From Hanleya hanleyi (Eukaryota > Mollusca > Polyplacophora > Lepidopleurida > Hanleyidae), in contig JAVTVY010025150.1 in NCBI GenBank assembly GCA_036873755.1, forward strand, positions 51,170 to 115,169: a stretch of 64,000 nt of DNA, read 5' to 3'. Below, piece by piece: positions 24,761 to 35,523 of this stretch. The position numbers were made by a program, and so were the translations under genes. The notes beneath the pieces are model-generated. The model saw nothing but the letters and a program-made list of their open reading frames with translations, was not told the DNA's origin and searched no databases. Every line of letters starts with the position of its first letter. Within the stretch, counting starts at the first letter, position 1.

Positions 24761-25261
24761 CAATTCCAAGCAAGATCTATAGGCAAGGGTCCCACTTACC
24801 AAACGCAAAAAATGGGTCTGTGCCTGATAAATCGAGACTTTTGGGGGGTTGCAATTCATTGAGGGTTGGCAGAATTATACCAATATTGCAGACTACACAC
24901 AAATTTCAACTTTCTGCCAAGATATATTGGATATATATGCTCAAGCACAATATATGAGGGTCGGACGAGAGCTAGTTTGGGTGATAGAGGGTGGGGCTCG
25001 ACGCCCTGGGGATGGGGGGACATTCTCTCCTCGAGGATAGTGGTAGGTGTGCCGACATGAAGGCCATAGAAAGCTCCCTGTACATGAAGCAACCACACTG
25101 ACAACTGCATGCCATCGTCTGTCAGTCTGAAGAACCACAAGTTTGAATTCAATTCAATTCAGGAAATTGATCATATGCACAGTGTGCACCCAAACTTTAG
25201 GAACTCAGTTGTAATTAATATAGTAAGTTAATGTGTGGACCCAAATGGTTCGTGCAAAAGC

Positions 25262-25575
25262 TTTGGGGTAAATCATATGATGTGGAATACAATTATTTGA
25301 TAGCAAAATTGAAGGAAATGTTGTCCTTTAATTAAGACGACACGAAATTCAAAACTAACGGGTTCAATACTGCGAGGATTCCTCGACCATTTATTTTGTT
25401 TTATACTTCTGAAATAAAATATGGTTCCTGCAAAAGCTCCCGCCATTTATTTCATATCATACTTTTGAAATAAAATATGAAAATATGATTTGTGCAAAAG
25501 CTTTAAGGTAAATCATATGATGCGGAACACAATTATTTGATAGCAAAATTGAAGGAAATGTTGTCCTTCATTTAA
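25262..25575 (+). repeat. Direct duplication, ~240 bp apart
   Basis: A 65 bp block (ggtaaatcatatgatgtgga ... gaaggaaatgttgtcctt) at about 25267-25332 recurs at 25507-25572 with few changes. A ttttgaaataaaatatgr..tgcaaaagct block also occurs twice between them. It is a small non-coding tandem duplication. Confidence 0.7.
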
Positions 25576-25904
25576 GGAAGGACTGTAAGCTGTATCTCCC
25601 CCAACAGCTCCAAGGGCGTAGACAAGTTGTCAGATTTGGGGGGGCTTGAGAGGGGGAGAGTCTGAGAGGGGGGTATCCCCCCTCGCAGCTCAAGATTTTT
25701 TTTTGAAACTTGATGGTAAATTGGCACTCTCTGGGAGCATCTGAGTAGTATAACGTTGTAACAACTGAACTTTGATTTATCCCAAAATGTCTCATAACAA
25801 AGACGATCACTGCAATGATATACAAGCTGAAGTGATCATTCAGTCTCAGGTTTGCACTATAATTCAAGTTAATCCTTAGACAATACTATCCTGCCCCGAT
25901 AGCA

Positions 25905-26315
25905 GCGCGTGTCTAAGCACGTTTCGTCTCGGACGTTTCCGACGATATTTCGGGGACAATTTATCCGACAACATTGAAACTTCACACAGTAGATAAAAAA
26001 AAATACTAAATTTATTCCCCTCCAGTAGTTCTCAATAAATCGCGAAAACAAAAATTAGATGGGAAATTTGTGAGATATTTTTGACTTTTTACGTCAAGCT
26101 CGCATGTTTTAACAATGGCAGATCAAAGTTATCGTGGCCCCAAAATAACATGGTAGGTATCGGTGACTTTGGTCAGTTCTCAACAAATTTTAATGAAAGA
26201 CAGAAATACAATTCGGGCTTTTTAGTTTATATACTGTGTGAAGTTTCAATGTTGTACGATAAATTTTCTCCGAAATATCACCAAAAACGTCTGGGATTTA
26301 TTATCTGGGAAAGAC
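25905..26315. repeat. Inverted repeat with ~100 bp arms
   Basis: The arm with actgtgtgaagtttcaatgt (26235-26254) is the complement of sequence at about 25970-25990. Pairing continues through ataaatt..c.ccgaaatatc and the aaacgtcygrga block at about 80-85% identity. The spacer of about 210 bp is AT-rich and unique. It lies inside the 25611-27968 transposon. Confidence 0.7.
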
Positions 26316-26650
26316 AGTAGGTTTATTTCTAGGGTTTCTTTATGAAAAGTAGTTGAGAGTTTGTATATCTCTTGTTTGTGAATAAAGAAGTACTGGGATC
26401 TCAATTGAAAAACAAAATAAGTTTATAGTGAAAAAGTTACGAAAAATTCTCCTCATCGGAAGTTTTGATGTTTTTCGTCCAAATAGGCGGCATTTGATTG
26501 GATTTGGAGCCGGCCGGAGGTCTCATTCCCACCAAAGATCATCACCTAACCTTTATATTTTGCAGAGGTGACCATTGCGTCGATGAATTTAAATGTCCGG
26601 GTTTACCAATCTAACACCCACTATGTGATTGGGCTATGTACATTTCACCA

Positions 26651-26805
26651 ACTGCCCGCTTGTCGTAAGAGGCGACTAAACTGGGGCATCCGTGAGGTCC
26701 CCGGGTGTGAAAAGGAATTGGACCCCTCCCATGAGGTTCACGTTTTGAAAAGGAATATGACTGAAATACAGTTGAAATCGACGTTAAATCATATTCACTC
26801 ACTCG
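26651..26805 (-). repeat. SINE-like gastropod-type repeat (fragment)
   Basis: On the minus strand this ends in the cgagtgagtgaatatgattt plus aacgtcg signature and contains the cgcctcttacgacaagcggg block. Both are conserved parts of a dispersed repeat I associate with gastropod genomes. Related copies lie at 30154, 52911 and 57187 (reverse). The open frame reported across it, about 26568-26933, is therefore only partly unique sequence. Confidence 0.6.
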
Positions 26806-27041
26806 TCGAAGAAATTGATGACATTGACATCAAGGACTCCTGCAGACGTGACTGCCAACTTTGCGCAGCTGTTCTCCTTAGAGAAATCGTCCATTCCATG
26901 TTACCTCCCGAACAGGCGAAAGTGATACCTTGAGAATGGTCCCCAGGACCCATCTGCTAGTCCGTCGTTTTGTGGATTTGCGCCGCCTAAACAACGCACA
27001 CATTCTATGTCTCCATTACATGATGACTCCGAGACAAGATT

Positions 27042-27747
27042 GTGAAGCTAAAACACGATTTAGACAAGTCGTATGATGATCCGGACCCTTTGATACTCTA
27101 CAAGGATGCGCTACCTCCTTCCACGGAATTCAGTACCGAGACAGGTATCGGAGCACGAGAGTCGGGTCGTTCGTCCCCTACGGCCACGAATTCTGATTGT
27201 TCCGGCAGCGTCCATGTGAATCAGGAGCCGGGTGAGGTCGGGGGCTGTACCTACAGTCAGATGAAGACCGAGAACTTGTTCATGAGTGGCATATTGTAGT
27301 CGGCCCTGAACCAGAACTTACAACCTTAGACCAGGGGCGTGACCAGCAGTGAGTGCGGGAATCGGATCCATGACCTTGACCAGGCCGTCAATCCCGTCAT
27401 TTAGAATGAACAGGGTCGTGCGCATGACGGCAGACGCCATGAGATCGACCGCAGGCGCAGACGGGATGAAGCTCAACATGACCATGATCGTAGTCGTTGG
27501 AATCGCAGTTGTACTCTGAATTCATATCATGCATGACTGGAGTAGGAGTCGAGACCGTCGTCATCGTCATGCTGAACCCAACCATTATTGTGATCAGGAG
27601 TGTCATGGTAGACGAGAGCGCAGTAGGAGCCGTGAGCCTGGCCGGATACCACATATGACCCGTGTCCAAGTAGCTCAAATGGTTGCTGTGCATTATTCCA
27701 TTCTCGATTGGAGCCCGAAATCGTCAATCTATGGCTTTGATCACTGA
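27042..27747 (+). other. Unrecognised open segments, Arg/Ser-rich at the 3' side
   Basis: The 85-codon frame at 27042-27299 is acidic and Ser/Gly-rich. After stops, another frame (27529-27747) begins MHDWSRSRDRRHRHAEPN and contains RRERSRSREPGR, reminiscent of RS domains. Similar Arg-rich coding is visible in a third frame around 27410-27480. This may be one decayed cargo gene of the surrounding transposon. I recognise no family. Confidence 0.3.
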
Positions 27748-28349
27748 TCAATTGCAATCTTATTTTAGGCCTAATGGTATGCGCTGGCGGTGATAAGTTT
27801 ACTTCTCCTGTAATAATTGAATAAGATACGTGATCTTATATGCTATGTTAGGTTTCTTTTTCTTTCTTTCTTTCCTTTTTTCGTTTGTTTGTTTTTGTTC
27901 TTTTTTGCCGGCCGTCAAAATTTGGGGGGGCTCAAGCCCCCCCAAGCCCCCCGTTGCCTACGCCCTTGAGCTCCGTTTAATTCCTCCTCCCACCCGAAAT
28001 GATCCCCACCCTCACCATCCTGCCTCATTAAATCCTCCCCCGATGTCTTTGTCCCATTACCCCTCTCCCTCCCAGTGACTCCACTGCACTCCCAAACTGA
28101 CCTGACTTCCCCCAATCCCTCCCCTTCCCGTGCACTCACCCACTCATCCTCACCATCTGACTCTGGATCCGTCCCCTCCCATATAATAGCAAACTTCCCA
28201 CCACCCCTGCCCCCACATTGGCAATTTCCCTGAACATTTTTCCTTCCGATTTCTCCCCAACTAAATCTACAAATTAGAAAAGAAAGAAAATCGAAACAGA
28301 AAATCTACAAATTTGGCAACACAATTTATCAGCAGCATATAGGTATTCC

Positions 28350-28625
28350 ATGGCGTTACGTTTCGTAACCTGTGTCTAATTCCGCTTAACCCGGGACTAG
28401 GGGCCATATGAATCCATGTATACTTCAAGATCATCATGGTACTCATATGAACATTCGCAATAAAAGTGTGACTGAGATACATCATTCTCTAGATGACGAC
28501 TTTACAACGAATATCATTTGGATTGAGAACACTGATCAGTGATACGGATTTGATACTTTTGGAACATCTTAGTGTCTTGCCGGCATCATTGAAAACTTGA
28601 CCGCTTCTCTCTTGCAGGAAACTAG
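28350..28625 (+). repeat. LTR-like dispersed repeat, copy A
   Basis: Sequence from gcgttacgtttcgtaac through ggggccatatgaatccatgt, tgagatacatcattctc and gaaaactt.accgcttctctcttgcaggaaactag is shared, in the opposite orientation, with 52375-52670. It is also shared with the unique part of every macrosatellite unit (about 59690-59900). The reverse strand carries acacttttattgcgaatgttcat, related to the cgcttttattg..ctgttcat block of the other LTR fragments here. It is most likely a solo LTR or LTR piece. Confidence 0.5.
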
Positions 28626-29138
28626 CCGATTAGCAGCAATAGAGATCTAGGATGCACCCAGGAGATTTTGGCACGTCTGCTCACATCCGAGATCTACCCC
28701 AGCGTAGCACATCCATTCCTTTGCAGCGGAACAGACAACTCGAGAGAAAATTCTAGTGAGGACTCTAGACATTATTAATTTTTTTATTTACCCTCCATAG
28801 GGTACATCTTGAAACTAGGTACAATAAGCTCACAGAGTGTGGGGTTTCCGGTCTTTCCTACTACCACATGTGTAACGATGCTCGGTTGAACCGGAGGGGT
28901 AACCTTGTCAGCCCTTGTCTGTCGCGATTTGCTATTAAATGCGAATAGTAAATTCAAGCTCCATCGGTCAGACGAAGAGGAACGGGATCTCGTACATTAG
29001 AAAAGACATTCGCAATACCCTGAATCAAAGGCTCCAAGTCTTCCCCAGTTGGGGGTTCTAATGTAGATTTAGTAGATGTATCACTCACCTCGTAGGTTCG
29101 GCCTGGTACCTAGGTGCGCATAGGCCATAGGTGCGCTT
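28626..29138. other. No gene recognised
   Basis: This is a spacer between two LTR-like repeats. It contains no motif I can assign and no open frame of interest. Confidence 0.4.
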
Positions 29139-29600
29139 TTGTCTGTTCTTTGTAATTGGAGCGATAAGCAAGAGGTAGGAAAAATTGACGACGTCTGGCG
29201 ACTAAAACGCAGCCATATGACTCCACAGGAAAGCTTCCCTCGGCACCTCGCATTCAGACCTGAGAATACTCTAGATACTCAGACGCAGCCTGAGTATCTC
29301 AGCCGCGTTAAATACGCTAGCTCAGAATCTGTGGTAACAGATCTGCTCAAACGAATAACTCATCTGATGTTATGGGATGAGCATCGAGAACGTCTGATGG
29401 GGGAAACGCCTCAATATGGGGTAAATCTGGTAAATGCAAGAATATCCCCAAAAAACTATCATGTATTGCCCGACGTCGTACGGCTTAAATTACCCACAAA
29501 AACAATAAACCTACATATGTTTGTGGAATGACATGTACAAGGGCGGGCCTCGGGGACTGTAATCTAGATCTGTCCTCGGGCCAGGCAAGGCGCTCCCTAC
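29139..29600 (+). repeat. LTR-like repeat, copy related to 45862-46990
   Basis: ggagcgataagcaagaggta, gacgacgtctggcgactaaa, catatgactccac and cacaaaaacaataaacctac occur in the same order at 45862-46310 and 46371-46720. The 130-codon frame here (29139-29531) is open by chance in this copy only: the homologous copies have stops and indels. I therefore treat it as LTR and not gene. tgacatgtacaagggcgggcctcgggg marks its 3' side. Confidence 0.55.
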
Positions 29601-29763
29601 AGATGTTTCAGGAGGTCCATTAGATACACATCCGATGTCATGTTTCGCAGGTTAACCACGACCACCACAACAAGAATGTCTACCGGCAGGATAACTTCTC
29701 CCCAAAAACGTCAACGTGTTGTGGGAAAATCGGTATCGCGATTCGACATAGATCGAATGGTAA

Positions 29764-31076
29764 TTAGCGGTTCTCCAAGTAACAACGAATAACCTGAAGT
29801 AAGAGACGATTGTTGTACCGCTCGTCCTGACCACCGGAACAGGGGCGGTACGGAGTAGTACGGGATTTCATGACTTCAAAAACCCTGCAAATCTCGGAGT
29901 ATAGGTTACCATCAATGTTCCTGTATTGATCGGTGTGTATCTGCAACGGTTCTTCAAACCACATCATGAACTCCTCCGGGAATCTCTCGCTATACTTTCC
30001 ACGGACTGTTCCGGAAAGGGCAAACCTGCAACTTTTCGGTAAACTGGTCAATCATCATTAAGATGTAGCGATTTCCCTCTTTAGAGGTAACAAGCAGGCC
30101 CAGGATGTCTAGATGAACCCGCTTTTATTGGAGCTCCTACATGGAAAGAGCCCAGTGAGTGAGCGAGTGAATATGATTCAACGTCGCTTTCAACTCTTTC
30201 AACTATTTTATTCATATCACGACGTTTGATTCCTATTCCTTTTCACACCCTGAAACCACACGGGTAGGGTCATATTCCTTTTAACACTCGGGACCCCCAC
30301 GAAGTGCCCCTCTGGGGTTCACTTTCGGTTTCTTATTCTGATGCAGATCGAACATGTCTGAACATTTAGCTCTACGTCCCGGGTCAGGTTAGGCCAGAAG
30401 GAGGACGTTTCGTCAGAGCCAACGTTTTGTGGCGACTCAAATGACCACAGTCTTTGTGTCGTGCACTTGAGGGCGTAGTACTGACGGTACTACAAACTTC
30501 AGCTTGGAAGTCACTCCATAATCCCACCGATAATACAAAATCCCGTCTTTCAGTCTCATGCATGAACGGCATAACCACAAATGCTTTGTCACTGGACCCC
30601 AGATATATAACCGTGACGGAGCCTGTCCGGTTTTCAGGTGATCAATCACGGACAAAGCTGCACGTCTTTCAATTGTTTCTCCATCATTTCAGAGGGGAGA
30701 ATGCTTCGGAGATGACATCCATCGACCAGGATTCAGGTCAACTTCGTCATAGAAGTCAATAACTAGAGGTCGTATCGCAGCTGCAACCGTACCAGTGATG
30801 GCCAGTAGAATCGCATCGTTAACATCCTCTGTAAAACGATCCCACTGACCCCTCCATCCTCCACATGGAAGGCATTCTGAATGGCCTCCAACAGGAACAA
30901 GCTGGGAAGCATTCTCGAATGCGTGATAGCCCATCTGCATTCCCATGAGCCACCCCAGTCCTATGCTGGATTGTCAAGTCGTACTGAAGAAGTATATGTT
31001 GACGCAGATGTGTCCTTTGTGACGTCAACAGATGTAACGTTACACCGCGCTTGTCGGACGTGCATAAATGTGACAA
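29764..31076 (-). pseudogene. Ty3/gypsy pol remnant 2 (RNase H tail, H2C2, integrase)
   Basis: Reading down the minus strand, 31076-30819 contains a typical end of the RNase H region (HRTGVAHGNADGLSR). Sequence around 30946-30437 holds diverged zinc-binding/linker frames. 30051-29764 contains part of an integrase core (IHTDQYRN, TTPYRPCSGGQDERYNN) carrying the second D and the catalytic E. Frames change several times and stops intervene. The wording of the motifs differs from the gypsy copy at 47-58 kb, so this is a separate family or an older lineage. Confidence 0.7.
30154..30340 (+). repeat. SINE-like repeat with gagtgagcgagtga head
   Basis: The segment starts gtgagtgagcgagtgaatat and continues gattcaacgtcgctttcaac, then diverges through a cctattccttttcacaccct region. 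It is the same family as 26651-26805 (opposite strand) and as the outer parts of the inverted segments at 52911 and 57187. It lies within the gypsy remnant. Confidence 0.6.
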
Positions 31077-31325
31077 GGTTTGCTGATTTCCTACTTAGTT
31101 CTCTCTCTCTGTCTTCCTAGTACTCGCGCATGCGCACGTCAACATTACCTTCTCTATCTGAGCTTCACGTGAAGAGGTGTTACCCAGAGGTTTGATGTTT
31201 GACAAGCTGTGTAAATGGTATCCACGGGCTCAACTGTCTTTCGTTCCACTGTTGACTCAAACGAATAATTAAGGATGTAACAGCAGTCGCCCTCTTGCTG
31301 TTACGTTCTCTGATGACGTAAAAAA

Positions 31326-31500
31326 TTACAACACATATAAAGGAAGTGGGAAGAGGTGCCGACATACTGACTGCGTCACATGACTTCACAGAATAGCCTT
31401 CTGGTTAACCTATTCTAAAGCACATACCAAGAATCTAACGATTCGTGATATGTGTTGTATCTCAGGTACGCTTTTATTGTACCTGTTCATGTGGCAGGTA
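31326..31500 (+). repeat. LTR fragment of the 48-50 kb gypsy family
   Basis: acatataaaggaagtgggaa, gaggtgccgacatactga, taaagcacataccaagaatc, gattcgtgatatgtgttg and ctcaggtacgcttttattgt match 48127-48300 and 49614-49790 almost exactly. TATAAAG/TATAAGG near its start looks like the LTR TATA box. Confidence 0.7.
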
Positions 31501-31693
31501 TGAATATCGCAGCAAAGTGTAAAGCTCTGGCTCGAGATAACTTGAGAAACATTGGCATCTCTTCCGGTATCTTTTCCCAACGATCTTCCGGAAGTTTGGC
31601 GAGAGCTTGTAGCGTATCATAGTCCACCACCAGAAAGGATATGTGATGTTTACATACGAAAAACTTCCTTGTGTCTGACGGCACTGAGGCCAT
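31487..31693 (-). other. Unrecognised 68-codon open frame beside an LTR
   Basis: The frame begins MASVPSDTRKFFVCKHH and has a plausible amino-acid composition. It contains SFLVVDYDTLQALAKLPEDR and ends within the LTR-like sequence at 31487. It could be a host or element exon, since it starts cleanly, but I know no homologue and see no convincing splice partners. Confidence 0.25.
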
Positions 31694-31812
31694 TTTTTAT
31701 CCAAAACTTGCCAAATTATATTTTCCTTCGAGCAGACATACTGAAATATCAGCCTCGAAAAAATTGGGAATTTCAGTTGTATGAAAATGGATTGACCGCA
31801 TGTGCTTCCTGA

Positions 31813-32596
31813 CCTTTGGTATTATTGAGGCATTTAAATGAAAAATTGTCAATTATAACAAAAATATGACATCTCATATCAAACAATTCAGACTAACCAG
31901 ACGAGGAGGAATAAACCTAAATATAGGCTACATCTCAAACCAAAAGAATGAAGATAAGATGGTATTTCTTTCAACATGAAATGGTAGCTTATTTATTCTT
32001 CATCCTTACGGTTACATGGGTGAGGACTGCTGCCTGCTAATAGATTGCCGTACTGATCGGTTGGTACATGCGGATTGTTTTGGCCAGTGAGTGAGAGATG
32101 GTCTGTCTGTTGGGCTATGGGTTGCGGTTCATTTTTCTCTTGGGGGAGCACCCACAGACGATGGGACTCTGTCCGAAGCCAAGGCCAGAGTACCGAAACC
32201 GTCACATCGCTCTCTGTATATTCACAGCCGGTTACCACGGAAACCATTACACAGTGAATGACGTAATAGTCCCCGCCCACAAGACAGTCTGTCAATCACT
32301 CACTGTTTACACAGTATAATAGACCAACTTTAATCATCTCTGCGGCTTTAATAATGGACGGATTCGAGTTGAAATTTAGTACATATGCGGAGTTAACCAT
32401 AAGCAATATAACGGATGTTTTCTGAAGAAGCACACTTACTTTACCCCTGTACATAAAGTACATTACGGTACACTCTCCTCCGCTAAACTTCAACCACTCC
32501 TGTGGTTGTTTAAGAACCGCATTTCACATGCAATAACATATTCACAGTTCATACCGCAGTACTCCATGTGCGGTACTCCATTTGAAGTGAAGATAG
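31813..32596. other. Intergenic; no assignable gene
   Basis: A 100-codon minus-strand frame (31993-32295) has no recognisable motif. The right edge of this stretch is the insertion site of the palindromic element, marked by ttcaac at 32597-32602. Confidence 0.35.
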
Positions 32597-32602
32597 TTCA
32601 AC
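32597..32602. other. Target-site duplication, left (ttcaac)
   Basis: This is identical to 44866-44871 and immediately precedes the agtagtatacaaagggt terminus. Confidence 0.85.
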
Positions 32603-32619
32603 AGTAGTATACAAAGGGT

Positions 32620-33044
32620 AAATTGATGGACTGGGTGTGGGGTTGACATATCGGCCTTCCGCGCATGCGCGGTGGCCCAAGGGTATGGAAATAGACGTTT
32701 TGGGAGCTAGGGGAGCCACTAATGGGCCGATGGAGTTCTATGAGGTATCCATGTGAAGCCTATGTGAAGGGGCATCCAGTCATGGGTGGGTGCATGTAAA
32801 ATTTTTCCTGAAAAAAAAAAAACGGAAAACGGACTTTATCGAAAAACCTGGGAAAATGCCTATATGGGGTATGAGGGATATATAGGTCGCCGGGCTTAAC
32901 GGGGCTTGTCTATCAATAGAGTTATCTCCCCCTAGTTCCAGGGTGGGTGTATGTAAAAATTTTCCTGAAAAATACGGAATACGGACTTTATCCTAAATTA
33001 CGGGAAAATGCCTATATGGGGTATGGGAGGTATAGCACCATCCT
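32620..33044. repeat. Left subterminal region: single 152 bp-type unit plus spacer
   Basis: This contains tggactgggtgtggggttga, an NRF-1-like cgcgcatgcgcg, and two diverged copies of a tgggaaaatgcctatatggg block. It is the inverted equivalent of 43351-43770. Confidence 0.75.
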
Positions 33045-33852
33045 GGGAAACGTACTTCTATACATTTGCGGTAGGGTTGTGGGGTCTCGTTTTACTCGTC
33101 TCGTCATTTAGAACATGATAGGAAGCGTCCCCGTGCGAATCGGTGAAATTTTTGAAAAAAGTCACCGAACCCCATATAGTCCCATACTGAGGGTATAGGA
33201 TCAATGTTTGTCCCCCTGGGAAACGTACTTCTATACATTTGCGGTAGGGTTGTGGGTCTCGTTTTACTCGTCTCGTCATTTAGAACATGATAGGAAGTGT
33301 CCCCGTGCGAATCGGTGAATTTTTTTAAAAAAGTCACCGAGCCCCATATAGTCCCATACTGGGGTATAGGTTCGATGTTTGTCCCCCTGGGAAACGTACT
33401 TCTATACATTTGCGGTAGGGTTGTGGGGACTCGTTTTACTCGTCTCGTCATTTAGAACATGATAGGAAGTGTCCCCGTGCGAATCGGTGAAATTTTTGAA
33501 AAAGTACGATATAGCCTCATATAGTCCCATACTGAGGGTATAGGACTGATGTTTGTCCCCCTGGGAAACGTACTTCTATGCATTTGCGGTAGGGTTGTGG
33601 GGTCTCGTTTTACTCGTCTCGTCATTTAGAACATGATAGGAAGTGTCCCCGTGCGAATCGGTGAAATTTTTGAAAAAAGTCACCGAGCCCCATATAGACC
33701 CATACTGAGGGTATAGGATCAATGTTTGTTCCCCTGGGAAACGTACTTCTATACATTTGCGGTAGGGTTGTGGGGTCTCGTTTTACTCGTCTCGTCATTT
33801 AGAACATGATAGGAAGTGCGAATCGGTGAAATTTTTGAAAAAAGTCACCGAG
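33045..33852. repeat. Left-arm ~173 bp tandem array, five copies
   Basis: Each unit holds ctgggaaacgtacttctata, the gttttactcgtctcgtcatt block, gaacatgataggaagtgtcc and gtgcgaatcggtgaaattt. Starts of the gtcatttagaacatg block are spaced about 172-174 bp (near 33103, 33277, 33449, 33621, 33793). This is the inverted counterpart of 42013-43350, which has eight copies. The open frames through it are incidental. Confidence 0.9.
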
Positions 33853-34089
33853 GCCTGGGTAGGCCCATAGGCCTATACTGCATGGCTATGGGTGTATAGG
33901 CCCATACGGGGTGGACATGTTGGAGTCTAGGTGGGCCACTCATGGTCCAATGGGGTCGAGTGAGGTCTTATTTTGAAGCTCTCGTGGAGGAGCACTTGAC
34001 TACACTAATGGTTCGTCCGTGTTCAATAGTCTGCGCATGCGCAGTCTGGCCGTAGTATAGAAAACAGGCATTTTGGGTGCTATGTAGGG

Positions 34090-35030
34090 GTGTGTTTGGG
34101 TTAGAGATGAGCTAATCACGGTTCGAATGGGTCGTGTGAGGTGTCAAAGTGAAGCTTGTGTGGGGTAGAGTCAGAATGGTGTGTTTTTGAATGCATGTCG
34201 CGTTAATCTGCGCATGCGCAGTTGGTTGTAGTAAGTAAAGTGGCCATTTTGGGGCAGCGAAGGAAGTTATTTGAGGTCGAGATGGGCTAATCACGGTTCG
34301 AATGCGTCCTGAAAGGTGTCATCTTGTAGTTCTCGGGGTGTACACTCCGATTTGAGGGATGTTCGCGTCATCTGTGACGTCATCGGTGACGTCATCGGTA
34401 CGAGTAGTAGCGAAAGTGGCCATTTTCGGGCAGTACATGAAGGTATTTGGGGTCGAGATGGGCTATTCACGGTTCGAATGCGTCCTGGAAGGTGTCATCT
34501 TGTAGTTCTCGGGGTGTACATTCCGATTTGAGGGATGTCCGCGTCATCTGTGACGTCATTGATGACGTCATCGGTACGAGTAGTAGCGAAAGTGGACATT
34601 TTGTGGGTGCGTGGGGGTGAGTTTGGTGTAGATAGGGACTATCCTTAGTCCGAATGCGTCGTGTGAGGTGTCATTTTGTAGCTCTCGAGGTGTACATTCC
34701 GAGTTGAGGCATGTCCGAAGCATCTGTGACGTCATTTTTGACGTCATCAGTAGGAGTAGTAGCGAAAGTGGACATTTTGAGGCAGTGAAGGAAGGTATTC
34801 GGAGTAGAGAGGAACCATTCTTGGTCCGAATGCGTCCTGAGAGGTGTCATGTTGTAGCTCTCGGGGTGTACATTCCGCGTTGAGGGATATCCACAGCATC
34901 TGTGACGTCATTGGTGACGTCATCAGTACGAGTAGTAGCGAAAGTGAGCATTTTGGGGCAGTGAAGGATGGTATTTGGTGTAGAGATGGACCATCCGCGG
35001 TGCGAATGCGTCGTGTGAGATGTCATCTTG
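34090..35030. repeat. Left-arm 176 bp tandem array with paired CRE sites
   Basis: At least four 176 bp units contain tctcggggtgtaca, a pair of full CRE palindromes (TGACGTCA...TGACGTCA about 15 bp apart, near 34375, 34551, 34727, 34903) and acgagtagtagcgaaagtg. The outer, more diverged units carry ctgcgcatgcgcag (NRF-1-like) at 34028 and 34208 instead. The same array, base for base as far as I can follow, lies inverted at 40837-41780. Confidence 0.9.
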
Positions 35031-35224
35031 TAGCAACGCCCACCAACGCCATTCTTAATGCATCAACGCCCAGGTGAAATAGCTCAGAAGCTCTGATATT
35101 CCATGGAATTGTCACTAATTCTTCGAAATGCAGTGACGCCAGTCGACGCCCGTCGTTACACCTTAACACCATGATATAGACCGGACAGAGAACAACAACA
35201 GCAACAACAACAATGATCACACAT

Positions 35225-35290
35225 AAGAGAACAACAACAACAAGAAGTTTTTTTTCATATAGTTTATTCTCCCCAATGTTACATCATACC
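35225..35290 (-). terminator. 3' end / poly(A) region of the left-arm gene
   Basis: On the minus strand gggtatgatgtaacattggg is followed by AATAAA (35268-35263) and then a GT-rich gttgttgttgttc stretch, a good downstream element. It is identical, inverted, to 40577-40645. Confidence 0.65.
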
Positions 35291-35523
35291 CACGTTGGGG
35301 GAGCCGCGTTGGGTATATTTACAATTCAAGAATATTCTTGTCCAATCAGAGGCCACCATTTGCATCTGTCATATTCGTTCCTGTCCGTTAGATGTATTCT
35401 CGGCTACTCTTGTCCAATCAGAAGTCGCCATTTCAGAAAGTTCCATCTTCGGCCATGTTCGCTCTGAACCGTTTGTTCTAATCGTCATCGGACAGGCCAG
35501 GATACCGTTGAGGAAACATATCC

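Larger units (their letters stand above)
25611..27968. mobile_element. 2.36 kb TIR transposon, CAAGGGCGTAG ends, TSD agctc
   Basis: The left end caagggcgtagacaag and the complement of the right end caagggcgtaggcaac match, and both continue into a G-rich ttggggggg-cttgag block. agctc lies on both flanks (25606-25610, 27969-27973). Inside are an inverted repeat (25905-26005 with 26215-26315), a SINE-like insertion (26651-26805) and several open segments annotated separately. No recognisable transposase remains, so the superfamily is uncertain (hAT-like by its ends). Confidence 0.65.

Noticed and set aside
29139..29531. 130 aa protein-coding gene
   Set aside because: Homologous sequence at 45862-46720 is interrupted by stops and indels in the same frame, so it is LTR-like repeat sequence.
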